A DNA stretch of 30,535 nucleotides from JBCDCE01 sp039182515 (GCA_039182515.1 JBCDCE010000048.1:1-30535); one strand, 5' to 3'. Counted from the stretch's first letter, positions 7,204 through 15,459 are shown. The notes: generated by a model from the sequence alone, not told the origin. Numbers and translations: made by a program.

Positions 7204-8609
7204 TGCAATATGTCTCCACCCGGGGCAACGCGCCCGTTTTGACCTTTGAAGAGGCCATGCTCACGGGGCTTGCACGCGACGGTGGCCTTTATGTGCCCGC
7301 TGAAGTTCCAACGATGAGCCAAGCCGACATCGCGGGTCTTGCAGGCCTCAGCTATGAAGAGATTGCCTTTCGAGTCATGCGCCCTTTTGTTGGCGACACC
7401 TTCACCGATGAGGTCTTCGCGGATCTGATCACAAAAGCTTATTCAGGCTTCGGGCACCCAGCGCGCGCGCCGCTCAAACAGCTCGGATCCAACCACTTCT
7501 TGCTAGAGCTCTTTCACGGACCAACCTTGGCCTTCAAAGACTTCGCCATGCAACTCATTGGACAGATGTTTGAGTACGCGCTCACACGCTCTGGTCAGCG
7601 CGTCACGATCGTAGGTGCCACATCTGGCGACACCGGGGCTGCCGCTATGGAGGCCTTTCGCGGCCTGGATGCCGTCGATCTCTTTATCCTCTATCCCCAT
7701 GGCCGGATCTCAGAAGTCCAACGCCGCCAGATGACGACACCCAGCGACGAAAATGTGCACGCCTTAGCGCTCGAAGGCACTTTCGATGATTGCCAAGCGC
7801 GCCTGAAAGACATGTTCAACGATTTCGCCTTCCGCGATGAGGTGAAGCTTGCAGGTGTGAATTCGATCAATTGGGCCCGTGTCTTGGCGCAGGTGGTGTA
7901 TTACTTCTCTGCCGCAGCCAGCCTTGGTGCACCGCATCGTCCCGTCAGTTTCACCGTGCCCACAGGCAATTTCGGCGACATTTTTGCAGGCTACATCGCC
8001 AAACGCATAGGGCTGCCCATTGAGAAATTGGTGGTGGCCACAAACCAAAATGACATTTTGGATCGCGCTCTTAAAACAGGCGTCTATGCCAAAGAAGGTG
8101 TGCATGCCTCCATAAGCCCGTCGATGGATATCGAGGTCAGTTCCAATTTCGAGCGCGCGCTCTTTGATGCGTACGAGCGAGATGGCGCGGCAGTCGCCAC
8201 GGACATGGATGCGCTCAAAGCAAATGGCGCGTTCACTATCTCGCAAGGCGCATTGGAGAGCCTACGCGGGCTCTACGGCTCGGGTCGCGCCAGCGAGACT
8301 GAGACGAGCGCCATGATCCAAAAGGCTTATGCGGAAACTGGGGAAATCCTCTGTCCGCATTCGGCTGTCGGCGTGCACGTCGCGGAAAACGTGGTCGCCT
8401 CTAATCCAGCTCAAGCAGCCACACCCATGGTCACGCTGGCAACAGCCCATCCGGCAAAATTCCCGCAGGCTGTGGAAAATGCCATCGGCGTGCACCCGCC
8501 TCTTCCCAATCGCATGGCAGACCTCTATGACCGAACAGAGCGCGTTACAGAAGTATCAAATAATCTAGGCGCGTTGGAGGAGCTTGTAAGGGACCGTATC
8601 GCCGGGTGA
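7203..8609 (+). CDS. thrC: Threonine synthase
   Basis: PLP enzyme that converts O-phospho-L-homoserine to threonine. The 468-residue length matches the long bacterial/yeast-type ThrC. The family N-terminus (YVSTRGNAP), the PLP lysine in GPTLAFKDFAMQ (Lys112) and the phosphate-binding GATSGDTGAAA loop are present. The start overlaps the SURF1 stop as TGATG, and its own stop overlaps the next start as GTGA, so it is translationally coupled on both sides. The link of an amino-acid gene with oxidase assembly genes is positional and common in Rhodobacteraceae. Confidence 0.97.
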   Translation: MQYVSTRGNAPVLTFEEAMLTGLARDGGLYVPAEVPTMSQADIAGLAGLSYEEIAFRVMRPFVGDTFTDEVFADLITKAYSGFGHPARAPLKQLGSNHFLLELFHGPTLAFKDFAMQLIGQMFEYALTRSGQRVTIVGATSGDTGAAAMEAFRGLDAVDLFILYPHGRISEVQRRQMTTPSDENVHALALEGTFDDCQARLKDMFNDFAFRDEVKLAGVNSINWARVLAQVVYYFSAAASLGAPHRPVSFTVPTGNFGDIFAGYIAKRIGLPIEKLVVATNQNDILDRALKTGVYAKEGVHASISPSMDIEVSSNFERALFDAYERDGAAVATDMDALKANGAFTISQGALESLRGLYGSGRASETETSAMIQKAYAETGEILCPHSAVGVHVAENVVASNPAQAATPMVTLATAHPAKFPQAVENAIGVHPPLPNRMADLYDRTERVTEVSNNLGALEELVRDRIAG

Positions 8610-9868
8610 CTGTTCAAACACATGAATTAAGCAATGGCTTTCGCATTGTAACCGAGCGCATGGCCGGGCTCAAAAGCGCCTCGATTGGCATCTGGGTGAA
8701 CGCAGGCGGTCGTCATGAACGTCTTGAGCAGAACGGCATTGCGCATTTTCTCGAGCATATGGCTTTCAAAGGCACCAATCGGCGCAGCGCGCTGGAAATT
8801 GCCGAATGTATTGAAGACGTGGGCGGCTACATCAACGCTTACACGTCACGAGAGCAAACCGCCTATTATGCCCGCGTTCTAGAGGCGGATGTCCCGCTCG
8901 CGTTCGATGTAATTTCGGACATCGTCCTCAATCCTTTGTTCGACGAAGACGAGATCGAAGTTGAGCGCGGTGTGATCCTGCAGGAGATTGGCCAGACCCT
9001 CGATACGCCTGACGATATCGTTTTTGATTGGCTGCAAGAAGAAGCTTATCCGGATCAGCCTATTGGACGCACAATTCTGGGGCCAACCGAGCGCGTGAAG
9101 TCCTTCCTCAAAGAGGATCTGTCGGCGTTTGTACACGAGCATTACAGTCCCGATCAGATGATATTATCTGCCGCCGGGGCCGTGGATCACGACCAGCTTG
9201 TTCGGCTCGCTGAGGAGACCTTCGGGCATCTTTTGAGACGACCGAGCTTAGAGACCCAAGCTGCAGCCTTCAAAGGCGGAGAGCGTCGCAAGATCAAAGA
9301 TCTTGAGCAAGTTCATTTTGCCTTGGCATTTGAAGGGCCCAATTACAGGGACCCCATGATCTACACGAGCCAAATTTTCTCTACGGCGTTTTGCGGTGGC
9401 ATGTCGTCCCGGCTCTTTCAAGAAGCGCGCGAAAAGCGTGGTCTGTGCTATACGATCTTTGCACAATCAGGCGCCTATGCGGACACGGGCCTGACAACAC
9501 TTTATGCGGGCACATCAGCCCATCAGATTGATGAATTGATGATGCTGTGCATGGACGAGCTCAAACGTGCCAGCGATGATATGAGCCTTGAAGAAGTGGC
9601 GCGCGCCCGGGCCCAGATGAAAGCTGGCATGCTTATGGGTCTTGAAAGCCCGTCAAGCCGCGCCGAGCGATTGGCGAGGCTCTATGCAATTTGGGGTCGG
9701 ATCCCGGATCTGGAAGAAACGATTGCCCATGTGGATGCGGTCTCGACAGGGGATGTGCGCGAGTTTGCTCACCGCTTAGCCGAAGAGCGCCGTGTGGCGA
9801 TGTCGATCTATGGACCAGCTGAGAAAGCTCCAAGTTTGGAAGCGCTACGCGCGCGTCTTGCAGCTTAA
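8606..9868 (+). CDS. M16 family zinc peptidase (processing-peptidase-like)
   Basis: A 420-residue member of the M16B family, related to mitochondrial processing peptidase beta and bacterial YmxG. The inverted zinc motif HFLEH is at residues 47-51 and the downstream acidic ligand region EVERGVILQEI is intact, so it should be catalytically active. The family usually works as a dimer on peptides or presequence-like substrates; the substrate here is unknown. No signal peptide is visible, suggesting a cytoplasmic enzyme. It starts at a GTG that overlaps the thrC stop and ends with TAATG overlapping the next gene. Confidence 0.94.
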   Translation: MTVQTHELSNGFRIVTERMAGLKSASIGIWVNAGGRHERLEQNGIAHFLEHMAFKGTNRRSALEIAECIEDVGGYINAYTSREQTAYYARVLEADVPLAFDVISDIVLNPLFDEDEIEVERGVILQEIGQTLDTPDDIVFDWLQEEAYPDQPIGRTILGPTERVKSFLKEDLSAFVHEHYSPDQMILSAAGAVDHDQLVRLAEETFGHLLRRPSLETQAAAFKGGERRKIKDLEQVHFALAFEGPNYRDPMIYTSQIFSTAFCGGMSSRLFQEAREKRGLCYTIFAQSGAYADTGLTTLYAGTSAHQIDELMMLCMDELKRASDDMSLEEVARARAQMKAGMLMGLESPSSRAERLARLYAIWGRIPDLEETIAHVDAVSTGDVREFAHRLAEERRVAMSIYGPAEKAPSLEALRARLAA

Positions 9869-10452
9869 TGTTGCGGCCCAAGCGAAAGGTTCGGATTGAA
9901 ACCGAGCGCCTAACGCTGCGGGCACCGCAACACTCTGATTTTCGTTTATGGACCTCCCAACGGCGCGAAAGCCGAGCATTTCTGACACCTTGGGAACCCA
10001 CATGGGCAGAGGATCATCTTTCCCGAAAGTCCTTTACCAACCGCGTGTACTGGGCTCAGCGCAGCATCAGCAATGGCACGGCGGTGCCTTTGTTTTTAAC
10101 CGAGCGCAAAACTGGAAATTTGTTGGGTGCCATTACGCTCGATAACATTCGCAGAGGCCCCGCTCAGTCCGGAACGCTTGGATATTGGATTGGTGAGAGC
10201 TACGCGCGCCAGGGCTTCATGCGCGAAGCGCTTGTAGCCATTACACATTATGCCTTCACCGAGTTGAACTTGAGCCGTTTGGAAGCTGCCTGTTTGCCTG
10301 AAAACGAAGCCTCACGAGGTGTGTTGGAGACGGCTGGTTTCAAGTATGAAGGTGTGGCGCAAAGCTATCTGCAGATAAACGGAAGGTGGCGGAACCACGT
10401 GCTTTACGCCAACCTGCGTAATGACCGGCGCGGCAAAACCACTGTAGGTTAG
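9868..10452 (+). CDS. GNAT acetyltransferase, RimJ/RimL type
   Basis: A 194-residue GNAT acetyltransferase of the Acetyltransf_3 group, which contains the ribosomal-protein N-acetyltransferases RimJ and RimL. Visible are the opening IETERLTLRAP strand, the acetyl-CoA region IGESYARQGFMREAL (Gln/Arg-x-x-Gly/Ala loop) at about 113-127, and ENEASRGVLETAGF near 149-162. It is the last gene of the SURF1-thrC-M16 chain. RimJ is the most likely subgroup; the actual substrate cannot be read from the sequence. Confidence 0.9.
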   Translation: MLRPKRKVRIETERLTLRAPQHSDFRLWTSQRRESRAFLTPWEPTWAEDHLSRKSFTNRVYWAQRSISNGTAVPLFLTERKTGNLLGAITLDNIRRGPAQSGTLGYWIGESYARQGFMREALVAITHYAFTELNLSRLEAACLPENEASRGVLETAGFKYEGVAQSYLQINGRWRNHVLYANLRNDRRGKTTVG

Positions 10453-10470
10453 TACCACTTTGTTAAATTG

Positions 10471-10550
10471 TGCGCGCTGCCGCGCGCGTTGAAATGGTTT
10501 GTTTGTCGGATTTCTCCGCCAAACGCTTGGCGAAACCATTACGCCTTTTT
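10471..10550 (+). terminator. Structured 3' end of the thrC operon, terminator-like
   Basis: Two structures follow the acetyltransferase gene. First is a GCGCG/CGCGC stem (10472-10476, 10481-10485) with a 4-base loop. Next an 8-bp stem AATGGTTT (10493-10500) / AAACCATT (10533-10540) encloses CGGA/TCCG (10507-10510, 10515-10518) and CGCCAA/TTGGCG (10517-10522, 10527-10532), which compete for two bases. Five T residues at 10546-10550 follow after five bases. It may be an elaborate intrinsic terminator or the 3' part of a small RNA. Confidence 0.5.
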
Positions 10551-10621
10551 CGATGATGCTTGGCGCTGGTCTCAATGGCTTGACTTGAATTTTATGCAGT
10601 TTGAACTACGCGGTTCACAAG

Positions 10622-10686
10622 ATCTCAGTCGAATCGCCGAATAATGAAGGGTGGTAGGGAGAGGGCTGCTTCGAACGCGTCGTTAA
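10622..10686 (-). repeat. Dispersed ~65-bp element, copy 2
   Basis: Second, inverted copy of the element at 6312-6375; the 20-bp identical core is 10647-10666. In the frame reading FEAALSLPPFI on the minus strand the differences between the copies inside the core region fall on third codon positions (TTC/TTT, GCA/GCG, TTC/TTT). A 71-codon open frame (10625-10840, minus) runs through this copy but has no ribosome binding site or family, and copy 1 lacks a start, so I do not call a gene. The remaining parts of 10453-10882 hold only the stem structures listed separately. Confidence 0.6.
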
Positions 10687-10882
10687 AAATTGAGGTATTT
10701 TTGACCTTCCATGATTGCACAGTCTGCTTTTGCCTTTGAGCTGAAAAGCGGTACATTTCGGTCTTCTTTGTCGAAAGACGTCTTTCATCAAGGGCCCATC
10801 GTATTTGCTGTAATTCTGGGCAAATCAGGCCTTTGCTCAAATTTACGCGAGAAGAGGCGCGTTTTTTCCTGACAGGGCTTCG

Positions 10883-11728
10883 ATGCGCGCTAAGCTTAGC
10901 GTTATGAAAGTGCTTTTGATCACTCTATTAATCTTCTTTCCGACCTGGCTTGCCGCGCAAGATCGTCGTCCCTCCCATTGCATTGCATTGGCTCAAAAGG
11001 CGGATGTGCCTTTCGTGCACAAGGCCAGTTTTCACACGCCGCCTTCGACCTTTTCCGTGCGTATCAGCTACATTGATCACGCGATGTTCTTGATACAATC
11101 CGCGGGCGGCACGAGCGCGGTAACAGACTACACCGGGTTCCTGGGCCTTCGAGATTTTGTCCCCGATGTGGTGACCATGAACCACGCCCATGACAGTCAT
11201 TGGACCTCTTATCCAGATCCCAAGATCCCAAATGTTCTCAAAGGGTGGGAGCACGGTGGCCGCGCCGAACACCACTTAGACCTCGGCGATATGTTGGTGC
11301 GCAATGTGCCCACTGATATTCGCGCGCGCTTTGGCGGGGGTGTCGAAAAGGATGGCAATTCCATTTTTGTATTTGAGACTGAAGGGCTTTGCATCGGCCA
11401 TCTTGGGCATCTGCATCATGAGCCGAGCCCTCAACAATATGCAGCACTTGGGCGTCTTGACGTTGTAATGGCCGCAGTTGATGGGGGCATGACCGTGGAT
11501 CTTCCCACCATGATCCGGATCCTGAAGCGGCTCAAATCCTCTGTCGTGGTGCCAATGCATTGGTGGTCTCGGACCAATCTCAATATGTTCCTTGCGGGCA
11601 TGGCAGATGAATTTGCCATTGATCGGACGGGCGGCACAAGCTTTGAGGTTTCGCTCAGAACTCTGCCAGATCGGCCTACAGTTCGCGTGTTGCAGCCCAG
11701 ATATCTGCAAGGCGATGCGGATGAGTAA
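10883..11728 (+). CDS. Exported metallo-beta-lactamase-fold hydrolase
   Basis: A 281-residue protein with a signal peptide (about 1-25, LAAQ end) and an MBL fold resembling the UlaG/L-ascorbate-lactone-lactonase group. The metal motif reads HAHDSH at residues 101-106, rather than the usual HxHxDH; later metal-site candidates are the His residues in GHLGHLHHEPS and the His in VPMHWWS. Export to the periplasm is inferred from the signal. ATG 10883 has AGGG five bases upstream; ATG 10904 is an alternative but lacks a binding site. Substrate unknown. It lies 41 bases before an FAD-linked dehydrogenase and may be cotranscribed. Confidence 0.85.
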   Translation: MRAKLSVMKVLLITLLIFFPTWLAAQDRRPSHCIALAQKADVPFVHKASFHTPPSTFSVRISYIDHAMFLIQSAGGTSAVTDYTGFLGLRDFVPDVVTMNHAHDSHWTSYPDPKIPNVLKGWEHGGRAEHHLDLGDMLVRNVPTDIRARFGGGVEKDGNSIFVFETEGLCIGHLGHLHHEPSPQQYAALGRLDVVMAAVDGGMTVDLPTMIRILKRLKSSVVVPMHWWSRTNLNMFLAGMADEFAIDRTGGTSFEVSLRTLPDRPTVRVLQPRYLQGDADE

Positions 11729-11769
11729 CCCCTGTTGATTGCGCGGAGCCGACGTGCCAAACGCACCGC

Positions 11770-13188
11770 ATGCTAAACGCCGTTACACCTGAATTTGCCG
11801 AAAGCCTTCACAAGGCTGTGCCGCCGGATCGCTTTGATGAGGCGGGCCCAAGCTATCTTGAAGAGCCGCGCGGGCGCTATGCGGGCCAAGCCGGGCTGTT
11901 GGTCAAAACGCGTAGCACAAACGAGGTCGCAGCCCTCGTGAAAGCGGCCAATACGGCACGCGTGCCGATTGTGCCCTACGGCGGTGGTACGGGGCTCGTG
12001 GGGGGGCAGGTCGCCCCAGACGGCCCGACACCGCTCATCCTCTCCCTTGAGCATATGCGCGCGTTGCGGGCGGTATATCCTGAAGAAAACGTCGTGATCG
12101 CAGAAGCTGGGATGATCCTTGCGGATCTGCAAGTTGCGGCGCAAGAGGCCAATCGGCTCTTCCCGATGAGCCTCGCCTCGGAAGGCTCAGCGCGCTTAGG
12201 CGGCATCTTGGCGACCAATGCAGGGGGCGTGAACGTTTTGCGCTATGGCAACACGCGGGATCTGTGTTTGGGGCTTGAGGTTGTTTTGCCCGACGGCAGC
12301 ATTTGGAATGGTCTGTCGCGCCTGCGCAAGAACAACACAGGCTATGATCTGCGCCATTTGATGATCGGCGCGGAAGGCACTTTGGGCATTATCACAGCCG
12401 CTGCAATGCGTCTCATGCCACAACCCACCGGGCGGGGCGCTGCGTTTTTGCAAGTGCCCTCACCGGATGCTGCCGTGGCCCTTTTGGCCTTCGCCTCAGA
12501 GCGTTTAGGCGCGAGCATTTCTGCGTTGGAACTGATCCACGCGCAAAGCTATGCCTTTTTGGCTGAAACACTTCCCGATATCCGCTTGCCGTTTGACACG
12601 GCCCCTGAGTGGAGCGTTTTGATCGACATCGGAACAAATGGCACCACGGATCCCCAAGAAGCTTTGTTGGACCTAGCCGAAGCAGCAGCAGAGGCAGGCT
12701 TAATCACGGACGGTGTTGTCGCCCAATCTCAAGCGCAGCGCGCGCAGTTCTGGTCGGTGCGTGAGCACATCCCGGAAGCCAACCGCCGTATTGGCGCTGT
12801 GTCCTCACATGATATCTCAGTCCCTCTTGGCGAGATTTCGAAGTTTATCACCAAGGGCAAAGCCGCGATTGCGGAAATTGGACCCTTTAGGGTCAATTGC
12901 TTTGGCCATGTCGGCGACGGTAATTTGCATTTTAATGTCTTCCCTGACGCGAGCAAAAGCCGGGCGGACTATGAGGGCGACCGGCCAGCCATCAAAGGTG
13001 CTGTGCATGATTTGGTCCATGCGTTGGGCGGGTCGGTGAGTGCAGAGCATGGTGTGGGGCGTCTGAAAGTGGAGGACCTGGAGAAATACTCGGACCCTGC
13101 CAAACTGGCCACGATGCGCGCTGTCAAAGCGGCGATTGACCCAAACGGGATTATGAACCCCGGTGCGGTGTTGCGTGCCTCAAGCTAG
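11770..13188 (+). CDS. FAD-linked D-2-hydroxyacid dehydrogenase (GlcD / D2HGDH type)
   Basis: A 472-residue flavoenzyme of the VAO/PCMH family that oxidises D-2-hydroxyacids such as D-2-hydroxyglutarate, D-lactate or glycolate to the 2-oxoacid. The N-terminal FAD-binding domain shows VPYGGGTGLVGGQ (about 72-84) and MIGAEGTLGIITAA (about 198-211). The C-terminal domain shows the metal/substrate motif HVGDGNLHFNVFP and SAEHGVGRLK, both intact. No GlcE/GlcF subunits are adjacent, which favours the stand-alone D2HGDH or D-lactate type over glycolate oxidase. The start codon has only a weak upstream binding site. Confidence 0.9.
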   Translation: MLNAVTPEFAESLHKAVPPDRFDEAGPSYLEEPRGRYAGQAGLLVKTRSTNEVAALVKAANTARVPIVPYGGGTGLVGGQVAPDGPTPLILSLEHMRALRAVYPEENVVIAEAGMILADLQVAAQEANRLFPMSLASEGSARLGGILATNAGGVNVLRYGNTRDLCLGLEVVLPDGSIWNGLSRLRKNNTGYDLRHLMIGAEGTLGIITAAAMRLMPQPTGRGAAFLQVPSPDAAVALLAFASERLGASISALELIHAQSYAFLAETLPDIRLPFDTAPEWSVLIDIGTNGTTDPQEALLDLAEAAAEAGLITDGVVAQSQAQRAQFWSVREHIPEANRRIGAVSSHDISVPLGEISKFITKGKAAIAEIGPFRVNCFGHVGDGNLHFNVFPDASKSRADYEGDRPAIKGAVHDLVHALGGSVSAEHGVGRLKVEDLEKYSDPAKLATMRAVKAAIDPNGIMNPGAVLRASS

Positions 13189-13229
13189 ATTTATTAAAGC
13201 TTTGGCGTCTTGCTCAGATTTCTAATTCT

Positions 13230-13354
13230 AAAGGGCAACCGTGCCAGCGGGGAGTGTGCGTCCTGTCAACGGGGGGGACATGTGACAGGACGCGGAGCCC
13301 GCGCAACTTCGGGGGAAAGTTGAGCGACGTGCAAGCGTCGAACTCCCAAACGAC
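13230..13354 (-). ncRNA. Candidate structured small RNA, cloverleaf with C-rich loops
   Basis: Between two convergent genes, four perfect stems nest as a four-way junction: outer GGGAGT/ACTCCC (13250-13255, 13342-13347), then GCGTCCTGTC/GACAGGACGC (13258-13267, 13284-13293), CAACTT/AAGTTG (13304-13309, 13317-13322) and CGACG/CGTCG (13325-13329, 13336-13340). On the minus strand the loops carry CCCCCCC and TCCCCCG. A TATAAA -10 box (13361-13366, minus) would start transcription near 13354, a few bases before the outer stem. No good -35 box is seen, and the 3' end (GGCA/TGCC stem then TTT, about 13230) is a weak terminator. It is not a tRNA, SRP RNA or 6S RNA by any motif I know. Strand choice is inference. 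Confidence 0.45.
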
Positions 13355-13393
13355 AGGTATTTTATAAAATTGATTCCGTTAGCAGGGTGTTAC

Positions 13394-13409
13394 CAAACCG
13401 AACGGTTTG
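13394..13409. promoter_or_regulatory. Palindrome, possible operator
   Basis: CAAACCGAACGGTTTG is a dyad of two 7-base arms around AA. It lies about 30 bp upstream of the TATAAA box proposed for the minus-strand RNA, where an activator or repressor could bind. No known regulator motif was matched. Confidence 0.35.
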
Positions 13410-13419
13410 CGCGTTTTAC

Positions 13420-13428
13420 TGTGGATAA
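13420..13428 (-). promoter_or_regulatory. Perfect DnaA-box sequence
   Basis: TGTGGATAA is the reverse complement of the consensus DnaA box TTATCCACA. It is a single copy just 3' of apt. A second perfect copy lies at 20831-20839 within a 13-base match (CTGTGGATAACTC). Isolated boxes may titrate DnaA or mean nothing. Confidence 0.4.
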
Positions 13429-13449
13429 CTCGAAAAAGCGCAGAGCTTG

Positions 13450-13980
13450 CTAGAGCCCTTCAAAGGCACAGAGCGCGTGCACGTCAAATCCCATGGCTTC
13501 GAGCTTTTTGCGCCCGCCAAGGTCTGGCAAATCGATGACAAACGAACAACCCGTGATCCGCGCTCCCAGTTCTTCGAGAAGGGTTATGCCCGCAGCAGCC
13601 GTGCCGCCGGTGGCCAAAAGATCATCCACCAAAAGTACGTTTTGGCCAGGGGTCAGCGCGTCGTCGTGGATTTCCACAGTGGCTTGGCCGTACTCTAAGG
13701 TGTAGTCTTGGCTCAACACAGTGCCGGGCAGTTTGCCTGCTTTTCGAATGGGCACAAAGCCTGTGCGCAATTGATGCGCAATGGCTCCGCCCAGAATAAA
13801 CCCGCGGGCTTCGAGCCCAACAACCGCATCTATGCCCCTGTCTTTGTGCGCCTCGACCATCATATCGACCGCCATGCGAAACCCCCGGGGGTCTGCGAAG
13901 AGGGTGGTGACATCACGAAAGAGAATGCCATCATGCGGAAAATCTGGGATCGTGCGGATGTAGTCTTCGATGCGCTTCAT
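13450..13980 (-). CDS. apt: Adenine phosphoribosyltransferase
   Basis: Purine salvage enzyme converting adenine and PRPP to AMP in the cytoplasm. The 176-residue length is typical. The PRPP-binding motif VLLVDDLLATGGTA is at about residues 115-128, and the N-terminal IRTIPDFPHDGILFRDVTTL and VVGLEARGFILGG segments match Apt. An AAAAGG ribosome binding site precedes the ATG by about 8 bases. It lies downstream of the flavin-reductase-like gene, 138 bases apart. Confidence 0.96.
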   Translation of the reverse strand: MKRIEDYIRTIPDFPHDGILFRDVTTLFADPRGFRMAVDMMVEAHKDRGIDAVVGLEARGFILGGAIAHQLRTGFVPIRKAGKLPGTVLSQDYTLEYGQATVEIHDDALTPGQNVLLVDDLLATGGTAAAGITLLEELGARITGCSFVIDLPDLGGRKKLEAMGFDVHALCAFEGL

Positions 13981-14118
13981 ATCAGGCCTTTTCAGCGGAG
14001 CGTTGAGGAGGTGTCAAAGGGGTTAAAGAGGCTGAACCGGTTTGGCTGGCGAAGCGATAATCAACTCTTACCCCTCCGTGCGGTGTCACTAACACTTTTT
14101 GCGGCCGCACGTCTCAAA

Positions 14119-14724
14119 TCACTCTCCGGGACGTTTAAGTTCAAAGACCTCGGACACCTTGGCATAGTCGCGGTAGCCCATACGCGCCAACACTTCAAAC
14201 GAGGTTGCATCAAAGATCCCGTCTTTTAGGCAATCATCACGCAGATGGATGCCAATCACTTCAGCCATAACCAAGTAGTTATGAGCCCCTAAGAGCGTCT
14301 CAACCTTGGTCACTTTGCATTCCAAACTTGCCGGTGCCGCTGTCACGCGCGAGCAGGGGATCATTTCACACTCGGTGCGCGCCAGCCCCGTGAGATCAAA
14401 CTCGTCGACCTCTGCTTCCCAAGGCCCGGAGCTTTTATTCATAACGTCGCGGGCGGCAAATTCGACAATATTGATGCAAAAGACGCCTGAAGACTTGATG
14501 TTGCTCAATGTGTCTTTGGTGTTGTCGCGGTCCGGCTTGGCCCCGGTGGAGGCGAACATGACCTGAGGTGGAACGTAAGCCGTGGCGTTAAAGAAGGAAT
14601 AGGGAGCCAGATTTTCGTGGCCCTCTACGTCTCGGCTCGAAATCCAAGCAATGGGGCGGGGCGCGACAATGGCATTATAGGGGTTGTGGGGCAGGCCATG
14701 GCCATCTTTGGGCTCATAAAACAT
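14119..14724 (-). CDS. Flavin reductase-like FMN-binding protein
   Basis: A 201-residue protein of the flavin_reduct (split-barrel FMN-binding, DIM6/NTAB) family. The opening NPYNAIVAPRPIAWISS is characteristic of the FMN-binding site in this group, followed by NLAPYSFFNATAYVPPQ. Members reduce flavin with NAD(P)H for partner oxygenases or bind FMN for other redox work; no partner oxygenase is adjacent. The start at 14724 is chosen because AAGGA lies about 8 bases upstream; a start at 14793 would add 23 residues that do not resemble the family. Confidence 0.88.
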   Translation of the reverse strand: MFYEPKDGHGLPHNPYNAIVAPRPIAWISSRDVEGHENLAPYSFFNATAYVPPQVMFASTGAKPDRDNTKDTLSNIKSSGVFCINIVEFAARDVMNKSSGPWEAEVDEFDLTGLARTECEMIPCSRVTAAPASLECKVTKVETLLGAHNYLVMAEVIGIHLRDDCLKDGIFDATSFEVLARMGYRDYAKVSEVFELKRPGE

Positions 14725-14857
14725 CGCCAAGATCCTTCTCTTCTCTTCCGTCAGGCTCCTGTCCCATGGTAGGGGCCGAACGGGCAACCGCAAGGCAGCA
14801 GAGGCCCTCTTTTGGGATTAGGCTTTGCACCAAAGACAAGGAGCAGTGGGGCGTCCC

Positions 14858-15352
14858 GTGTATACCATCACACCCGAACGTCCAGACGATATCTGGGAGG
14901 TTGAGGCCCTCTATGATCTCGCCTTTGCACCAGGGCGTGAGGCCTTGTCGTCTTATCGGTTGCGTGACGGTGTTTTGGCGGTGCCAGAGCTGTGTCAAAT
15001 CGCGCGGGATGCGGATGGGATTTTGGCTGGTGCAATCCGCTATTGGCCGGTCTCTGTGGGGCAAGCGGATGCGCTGCTCTTGGGACCTATTGCTGTGCAT
15101 CCAACCCGGCAAGGCGAAGGGCTTGGCGCTCTTTTGACGCAAACAAGTTTGCAATTGGCTCGCAGCTTGGGACATCCGCGTGTTTTGCTTGTGGGGGATG
15201 CGCCATATTACGGGCGCTTCGGATTTGAGCGGCTCGAAGGCGTGCGGATGCCGCCGCCCACCAATCCCGATCGTGTGCTGGGCTTGGCGCTGGCACCCGG
15301 GGCTTGGCAGAGCGTTTTTGGAGATGTGTCGCGGCGATCTCAGAGCGCTTGA
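14858..15352 (+). CDS. GNAT family N-acetyltransferase (YhbS-like)
   Basis: A GNAT-fold acetyltransferase of about 164 residues, similar in pattern to YhbS. The acetyl-CoA site is GPIAVHPTRQGEGLGALL (Q/R-x-x-G-x-G/A), and the C-terminal GDAPYYGRFGF is a typical YhbS feature. The start is uncertain: GTG 14858 gives the natural opening VYTITPERPDD, with AAGGAG 14 bases upstream; GTG 14846 and TTG 14825 are also in frame. Substrate unknown. It is divergent from the flavin-reductase-like gene, sharing 14725-14857 as promoter space. Confidence 0.85.
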   Translation: MYTITPERPDDIWEVEALYDLAFAPGREALSSYRLRDGVLAVPELCQIARDADGILAGAIRYWPVSVGQADALLLGPIAVHPTRQGEGLGALLTQTSLQLARSLGHPRVLLVGDAPYYGRFGFERLEGVRMPPPTNPDRVLGLALAPGAWQSVFGDVSRRSQSA

Positions 15353-15418
15353 GGGGGGCTCTGCCCCCGGCGCTGACGCGCCTCCCCCGGAGTATTTTAA
15401 CCCAAGAAAAAAGGGGGG
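15353..15418 (+). repeat. Roseobacter-type GC hairpin interspersed element
   Basis: Directly after the acetyltransferase stop come two adjacent perfect hairpins, GGGGGC/GCCCCC (15354-15359, 15363-15368) and GGCGC/GCGCC (15369-15373, 15378-15382), then CCTCCCCCGGAGTATTTT and an A-rich tail ending in GGGGGG. Sequences of this form recur at gene 3' ends in Rhodobacteraceae; that statement is from general knowledge. It likely acts as a terminator or mRNA end. Confidence 0.6.
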
Positions 15419-15459
15419 CGGGGCGCGATAGCACAAAACGAAATAGTTGAGTCCCCCAA

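Noticed and set aside
10625..10840. 71-codon minus frame containing FEAALSLPPFI
   Set aside because: No ribosome binding site or family; copy 1 of the element has no start in this frame. Reported as a repeat instead.
13245..13350. tRNA (including selenocysteine tRNA) for the cloverleaf region
   Set aside because: The stem order is cloverleaf-like, but there is no T-arm GGTTCRA sequence, no 7-base anticodon loop and no CCA-adjacent acceptor stem.
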